Shown here: positions 59,752 to 64,000 of the stretch, in pieces | How positions within the stretch are numbered: the first letter of the stretch is position 1 | Layout: each line of letters starts with the position of its first letter | Assembly (NCBI GenBank): GCA_040255465.1 | Contig: JBDZVA010000001.1 | Coordinates: forward strand, 186,001 to 250,000 | Length of the DNA stretch: 64,000 nt | Origin: UBA5793 sp040255465 | GTDB taxonomy: Bacteria > Planctomycetota > Phycisphaerae > Phycisphaerales > UBA5793 | Direction: 5' to 3' | The notes under the pieces: generated by a model | What the model was told of the DNA's origin: nothing | The model's input: only the letters and a program-made list of their open reading frames with translations | Databases searched by the model: none | Made by a program: the position numbers and the translations under genes

Positions 59752-60489
59752 TCAGGTCAATGATCGACCGCCGTCGAGACGGATGATCTCGCCGGTGATG
59801 TAGGTGCCGCGCTGCGCGAGGTAGAGCACGAGGCCGGCGACGTCTTCAGGCGTGCCCGGGCGCTGGAGGGGGATGCGGCCCTCGTAGGATGCGACTTCCT
59901 CCGGATCAACGTTTTCAGGCCATGCGACGACGCCCGGGGCGATGCCGACGACGCGCACTTGCGGCGCCATCTCGCGCGCCAGCGTGCCGACCATCTCAGC
60001 GATTGCGGCCTTGCTCATCGAGTAGGCGGCGAAACGTTTGCGGGCCCGGCCGAGCGTCTGCACATCGCACATCGCCACGACGACGCCACGCGCCCTGTGC
60101 AACGGCTGATCGAGCCCCTGCGTGAGCATGAGCGGGGCGAGCGCGTTGATGCGCAGATGCGCTGCGGCATGTTCGGCGTCGATCTGCCCCCACAAGGTGC
60201 GCTCGTAAAGCGAAGCGTTGTGCACCAGCACGTCGAGGCGATCATGTGATTGACTGAACTTGCGCGCGAACGCGGCCACGGCGTCGAGGTCGTTGAGATC
60301 GAGTTGTTCGATGGTGACGTTGACGCCGAAGCTGCGGCACTCGGCGGCGGTCTGCTCGGCGTCGGCCTTGCTTGTGCGATAGGTCAGGCAGATGTCATAG
60401 TCGGCCTGGGCGAGGGTGAGGCAGATGGCCCGGCCCACGCGCCTGGCTCCGCCGGTGATCAGCGCCAGACCTGTAGCCGTGCGCGTCAT
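59752..60489 (-). CDS. Short-chain dehydrogenase, FolM/pteridine-reductase-like
   Basis: 245 residues. The cofactor motif TGGARRVGRAICLTLA is the TGGxRRxG form typical of pteridine reductases and FolM. The catalytic Tyr-Lys is in FAAYSMSKAAIAEMV, and the late GIAPGVVAWPENVDPEEV also suits that group. It may supply dihydromonapterin or dihydrofolate reduction, useful in a ThyX organism that may lack FolA; that is inference. Its start overlaps the stop of the upstream small membrane protein gene (ATGA). Confidence 0.8.
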   Translation of the reverse strand: MTRTATGLALITGGARRVGRAICLTLAQADYDICLTYRTSKADAEQTAAECRSFGVNVTIEQLDLNDLDAVAAFARKFSQSHDRLDVLVHNASLYERTLWGQIDAEHAAAHLRINALAPLMLTQGLDQPLHRARGVVVAMCDVQTLGRARKRFAAYSMSKAAIAEMVGTLAREMAPQVRVVGIAPGVVAWPENVDPEEVASYEGRIPLQRPGTPEDVAGLVLYLAQRGTYITGEIIRLDGGRSLT

Positions 60490-60803
60490 GACGCCTTTTC
60501 CCCGTCGTCGTTGTCGTCGCCGTCGTCATCGGAGTCGGCCGGCGGGTGTGCGGTTGGCCTGGAGCCCTTGCCGGATTCGCCGATGCGTCGCCCGGCCTCG
60601 GCCCATGGATCAACGAATTCTGATTTTTTGCGGCCGGCCGGTTCGTCGATGAGTCGCCGGCGGGCAAAGCGCGTCAGCACGCCGACGCAGATCGCCAGAA
60701 CGATGAGAACGATGATGAGCAGCACGATCATGGGGCCGAACAAGACGGCATTCGGCTGAGATGTGCCGCCTTGAGTCGCCAGAGAAAGGAACCTTGCGCC
60801 CAT
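60486..60803 (-). CDS. Small single-pass membrane protein
   Basis: 105 residues from ATG 60803. One transmembrane helix (FGPMIVLLIIVLIVLAICVGVLT), a basic stop-transfer (RFARRRL) and an acidic Asp/Glu-rich C-terminus (ADSDDDGDDNDDGEK). No family recognised. TATACT lies 11 bases before the ATG and there is no ribosome site, so the transcript may be leaderless. Translationally coupled to the SDR gene. Confidence 0.55.
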   Translation of the reverse strand: MGARFLSLATQGGTSQPNAVLFGPMIVLLIIVLIVLAICVGVLTRFARRRLIDEPAGRKKSEFVDPWAEAGRRIGESGKGSRPTAHPPADSDDDGDDNDDGEKAS

Positions 60804-61083
60804 TGGAGCAGTATAACCACTTGAGGATGGTTGGAGGAAGACCATTTCGGCTCCGCGCGACGGGGCTGAGGGGCGCTGGTGGGTCCGTGAACCCGTCGGG
60901 GTCCGGCAGAATCGTTTCAAAAGGGCACAAAGACGCCCATCGCCATCCCGTCCGAGGATCGGTCGCAAGGGGGAAGGTTTCCGCAACCGATGTCTGAGCA
61001 CGTCTGCGCGGATGGCCGTGAACCGGTATGATCCCCGCGAGGCTGGTCCGATCACCAGAAGCACACACTTGAACGAGGCACTC

Positions 61084-63375
61084 ATGACGCAACTTCACGC
61101 CGCGGCCCGAAACCACTCACGATCACCATTGGGCGGCCGCGCGGCGACGCTTGCGGCGTGTCTGACCATTGGCCTGCTGTCGGCGGCGCCTGCGTGGGCG
61201 ATGCAAGGCACGGCCGTCCAGCCGACCAGCGCCAAGGGCGGGCTCGACTCCGCCGCTCGTGTATGGGATGACTCGCTCCAGCGCGACTCCGAAGGCGTCT
61301 ACACGATCCTGAAGACGATCGAAAGTCGCGGCGATGAGAATCGCGACCCGTCGCACCTCGTTTCCTCCGTCGATTCCTACCTCAAGTTCATGCAGGAGCA
61401 GGCGGCGGACCGCCTCAAGACCTTTAACGAGAGCATGGAGAAACTCGACGGGCATCTGACCGACGGCAACCTGCGAGAGGGTCTTGCCGACGCACTGGCG
61501 GCCCACGAAGCGAGCCTCGAACCGGTCGAACTGCTCGCCTTGCAGCCGAACACGAATCTCCCGTTCAAAGATGCGGTGCTCGCCGACCCGCGCATCATTG
61601 AGCTGGTCACTCGAGCCAACAAGGCGGCGCACGATGCTGAAGATCGTGGCGAGTGGATCACGGCCCAGGATCTCTTCTATCGCCTCAACACGCTCATCGA
61701 TCGGCACTACCAGGACGATCTCGATCGCGTGTCGTATCGACTGGGTCTGTTGCGGCTGTACGCGCCCAAGCGACTCGAAGATCTGATGGACGCCTATCTG
61801 GTGGCGACGGGCGAGAAGCCCCGGCCGCGCTGGGCTCACCAGGAACTCGATACGTGGCAGGTTCACCTCAAGGGCGTCGATCGCGCGATGGTCAACGACG
61901 TGCTGTACATCGCCGCGAACATGCACCTCTCGCAGACGGGCTACCCGAAACTGCTGACCGGCGGCCTCGAAGCCCTCGACACGCTGGTGACCACGACAGA
62001 CTTGAAGGAGACGTTTGCCGGGCTCAGCGACGCCAAGGCGGTCAAGCAGTTTACGACGTTCCTTCACGAGGAGGAGAATTACTGGAAGATGCAGGCGGAT
62101 GCCGACCGATCGCGGGCGGCGCGCGTCATTGAGCGCATCGAGCAGAAGAACAATGAGACGGTGCGACTCCCGGCGGAAGTGCTCTACCACGAGTTCGGCG
62201 ACGGGTGCATTTCGGTGCTCGATCCCTTTACCGACATCGTCTGGCCGGATGAGTTGCAGGTGTTCAAGCGCCAACTCGAGGGCTCGTTCAGCGGCGTGGG
62301 CATTCAGATCATCATCAACGAAGAGAATCAACTGACCATCGTGACGCCGCTCAAGGATTCACCCGCGCATCGCGCCGGGATTCAGGCGGGCGATGACATC
62401 GTCGCGGTGGACGGCCGCTCGACGGTCGGCATCACCACATCGCAGGCGATCGACCAGATCACCGGGCCCAAGGGCACGGCCGTGACGCTGTCGATCAAGC
62501 GCAAAGGCGTGGACGATCCGATCGACTATCGCCTGGTCCGGGCGGACATTCCGATCGAGACGGTCAAGGGCTGGAAACTCAAGGATGGCAACGACTGGGA
62601 TTACTTCATGGATCGCTCGCAGGGCATCGGCTACATCCGCCTGACGGGGTTCATGAGGCAGACGGTCGATGACTTTGACGTGGCGATCAGCAGGATGGGC
62701 GACGATCTGCAGGGTCTGGTCATCGACCTGCGCTACAACCCGGGTGGCCAGTTGCAGGCGGTCATCGACCTGTGCAACCGCTTCGTGGCGCGCGGGGTGA
62801 TTGTCTCAACGGAAGGGCCGGGCCGACGGGTGAACCGAGTTCACCGCGCCACCGCGCACCGGACGACGGATCGGCTGACGGAGATTCCCGTCGTTGTGCT
62901 TATCAATGAAGGCTCGGCGTCAGCCAGCGAGATCATGGCCGGCTGCCTGCGCGATCACCAGCGAGCCGTCGTCGTTGGTACGCGGTCCTATGGCAAGGGC
63001 AGCGTGCAGCAGATTTCCGACCAGGTGGACGGCGGCAACGCGCTGCTCCGCATCACGCGCGAGCATTACCTGCTGCCCAGCGGCGACATGATTCATCGCG
63101 AGCCGGAGTCCACGCAATGGGGTGTTGAACCGCACCTCACCGTCCGCATGACGCCCAAGCAGATCGGCGACTCGCTCAAGATCCTGCGCGATGCCGACGT
63201 GCTTCCGGACGCGGAAGACCCGCCGACGGAAGAGGAGATGGCTCAGCGCGATCCGAATCGCCTGCTCAATGAGGGCCTCGACCTTCAGTTGCAGACGGCG
63301 ATGGTGCTGATCCGCGCTCGTCTCTGGCCGGGCAGCAGCTCCCATCTGGTCAACAAGGTCGGCGAGCAGCCGTAG
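61084..63375 (+). CDS. S41 C-terminal processing protease with PDZ domain
   Basis: 763 residues from ATG 61084 (GAGG upstream). Signal peptide LAACLTIGLLSAAPAWAMQ. A long N-terminal helical region (50-390), a PDZ domain (about 400-485, GVGIQIIINEENQLTIVTPL) and the S41 core. The Ser-Lys dyad is Ser613 in NEGSASASEIMAG and Lys638 in SYGKGSVQ, 25 residues apart as in CtpA/CtpB. The 350-residue N-terminal extension is longer than in CtpA. Likely periplasmic. A terminator follows. Confidence 0.9.
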   Translation: MTQLHAAARNHSRSPLGGRAATLAACLTIGLLSAAPAWAMQGTAVQPTSAKGGLDSAARVWDDSLQRDSEGVYTILKTIESRGDENRDPSHLVSSVDSYLKFMQEQAADRLKTFNESMEKLDGHLTDGNLREGLADALAAHEASLEPVELLALQPNTNLPFKDAVLADPRIIELVTRANKAAHDAEDRGEWITAQDLFYRLNTLIDRHYQDDLDRVSYRLGLLRLYAPKRLEDLMDAYLVATGEKPRPRWAHQELDTWQVHLKGVDRAMVNDVLYIAANMHLSQTGYPKLLTGGLEALDTLVTTTDLKETFAGLSDAKAVKQFTTFLHEEENYWKMQADADRSRAARVIERIEQKNNETVRLPAEVLYHEFGDGCISVLDPFTDIVWPDELQVFKRQLEGSFSGVGIQIIINEENQLTIVTPLKDSPAHRAGIQAGDDIVAVDGRSTVGITTSQAIDQITGPKGTAVTLSIKRKGVDDPIDYRLVRADIPIETVKGWKLKDGNDWDYFMDRSQGIGYIRLTGFMRQTVDDFDVAISRMGDDLQGLVIDLRYNPGGQLQAVIDLCNRFVARGVIVSTEGPGRRVNRVHRATAHRTTDRLTEIPVVVLINEGSASASEIMAGCLRDHQRAVVVGTRSYGKGSVQQISDQVDGGNALLRITREHYLLPSGDMIHREPESTQWGVEPHLTVRMTPKQIGDSLKILRDADVLPDAEDPPTEEEMAQRDPNRLLNEGLDLQLQTAMVLIRARLWPGSSSHLVNKVGEQP

Positions 63376-63412
63376 TCGTTCGAGCAGATGGTCCGCCATG
63401 CCGTTCACCACT

Positions 63413-63446
63413 CGGGTCCGCTGCCTGCAGCGGACCCGTTTGTTTT
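63413..63446 (+). terminator. Rho-independent terminator of the S41 protease gene
   Basis: 11-bp perfect stem CGGGTCCGCTG / CAGCGGACCCG with a 4-base loop, followed by TTTGTTTT. It lies 38 bases after the stop. Confidence 0.92.
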
Positions 63447-63459
63447 GCGCCGAACGATT

Positions 63460-64000
63460 TCACGTCTCGCCGAGGAGTTCTTCCAGCGCAGCGCCGGGGT
63501 CATCCTGGCGCATGAGGTGTTCGCCGACGAGGACGATGCCGACGCCGGCTTTGCGCAGGCGTTCGATATCGTCATGGCTGCGGATGCCCGATTCGCTGAT
63601 GAGGATGTGCTTGTCTTCGACCATGTCGAGCAGGCGCAGCGTGTGGCCGAGGTCGGTCTTCATGGTGCGCAGGTCGCGGTTGTTGATGCCCAGCAGCGTG
63701 TAGCCGGGGTGGGGAAAGCCGATGTGGTGGCGCACGCGGAGCAGGCTCTCGACGTCGTGGACTTCAACGATGGAGGTCATTTTGAGTTCGGTGGCGAGGA
63801 TGAGCAGATCGACGAACTGCCCCTCGGTGAGGATGTCGGCGATGAGCAGCACGGCGTCGGCCGAGGCCGCCCGGGCCTCGTAAATCTGCCATGGATCGAT
63901 AATGAAGTCTTTGCGAAGCACGGGCAGCGGGACGCGGTTGCGGATGCGGCGAATGTAGTCCAGGTCGCCGGCGAATCCCTCGGCGTCGGTGAGGCAGGAA
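63460..64000 (-). CDS. trpC: Indole-3-glycerol-phosphate synthase, C-terminal part
   Basis: About 180 residues visible; the N-terminus lies beyond the right edge. TrpC closes the indole ring in tryptophan synthesis. Seen: SCLTDAEGFAGDLDYI, PVLRKDFIID with the catalytic Lys, MTSIVEVHDVESL with the Glu, LGINNRDLRTM with the Asn, and ISESGIRSHDDIERL with the phosphate-binding SESG. Converges with the S41 gene. No other trp genes are in the window. Confidence 0.94.
   Translation of the reverse strand, partial: SCLTDAEGFAGDLDYIRRIRNRVPLPVLRKDFIIDPWQIYEARAASADAVLLIADILTEGQFVDLLILATELKMTSIVEVHDVESLLRVRHHIGFPHPGYTLLGINNRDLRTMKTDLGHTLRLLDMVEDKHILISESGIRSHDDIERLRKAGVGIVLVGEHLMRQDDPGAALEELLGET

Overview
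The window is GC-rich bacterial chromosome, most likely from a planctomycete (Planctomycetota, perhaps the Phycisphaerae side). The best markers are the small basic protein found across Planctomycetes, Verrucomicrobia and Chlamydiae (28714-28983), a DUF2231-like/planctomycete-type cytochrome c fusion, a large secretome of beta-propeller and repeat proteins, MqnE (futalosine menaquinone route), ThyX instead of ThyA, and dispersed repeats of a kind common in these genomes. No transposase, integrase, phage gene, rRNA or CRISPR array was seen. One tRNA gene is present.

Layout. 1-8.7 kb: a subtilisin-like protease cut by the window edge, a 1.2 kb non-coding stretch with DnaA-box-like 9-mers, dxs, a secreted 12-repeat Kelch-like protein, a zinc alcohol dehydrogenase and a secreted thioredoxin-fold protein. 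8.8-19.7 kb: a GNAT acetyltransferase, a tRNA-Val gene, then four tandem paralogous genes for secreted seven-repeat SBBP beta-propellers. 19.7-23.7 kb: an ABC ATPase with a large membrane partner, and a small cupin. 23.7-33.7 kb: a repeat-rich block in which two HAF-repeat protein genes and their flanks form a large, imperfect inverted repeat around a secreted protein gene, the small basic protein, a SPOR-like membrane protein and acpS. 33.7-41.6 kb: moaB, an FG-GAP protein, a lipoprotein, a nitroreductase, comM/yifB, an ECF sigma factor with a putative anti-sigma partner, and two haem proteins (cytochrome P460; membrane cytochrome c). 41.6-44.9 kb: a TetR regulator divergent from an AhpD-like, tautomerase, alpha/beta-hydrolase and thioredoxin cluster. 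44.9-64 kb: mostly housekeeping genes (EamA-like transporter, sulfotransferase, class IV aminotransferase, Rieske protein, esterase-folP, thioredoxin, coiled-coil Wzz-like protein, mqnE, SpoU methyltransferase, PfkB kinase, Nfu-like protein, thyX, FolM-like SDR, S41 protease, partial trpC).

How parts fit. Nine secreted proteins here (Kelch, four SBBP, two HAF, one unknown, one FG-GAP) end in one of two C-terminal modules of roughly 90-110 residues. I read these as sorting or surface-attachment domains joined to unrelated repeat bodies. Together with intragenic repeat elements, duplicated promoter-leader units, inverted arms and palindromes built on stop codons, this is the most unusual content of the window. 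All functional statements are from reading the sequence and family knowledge; no search was run.
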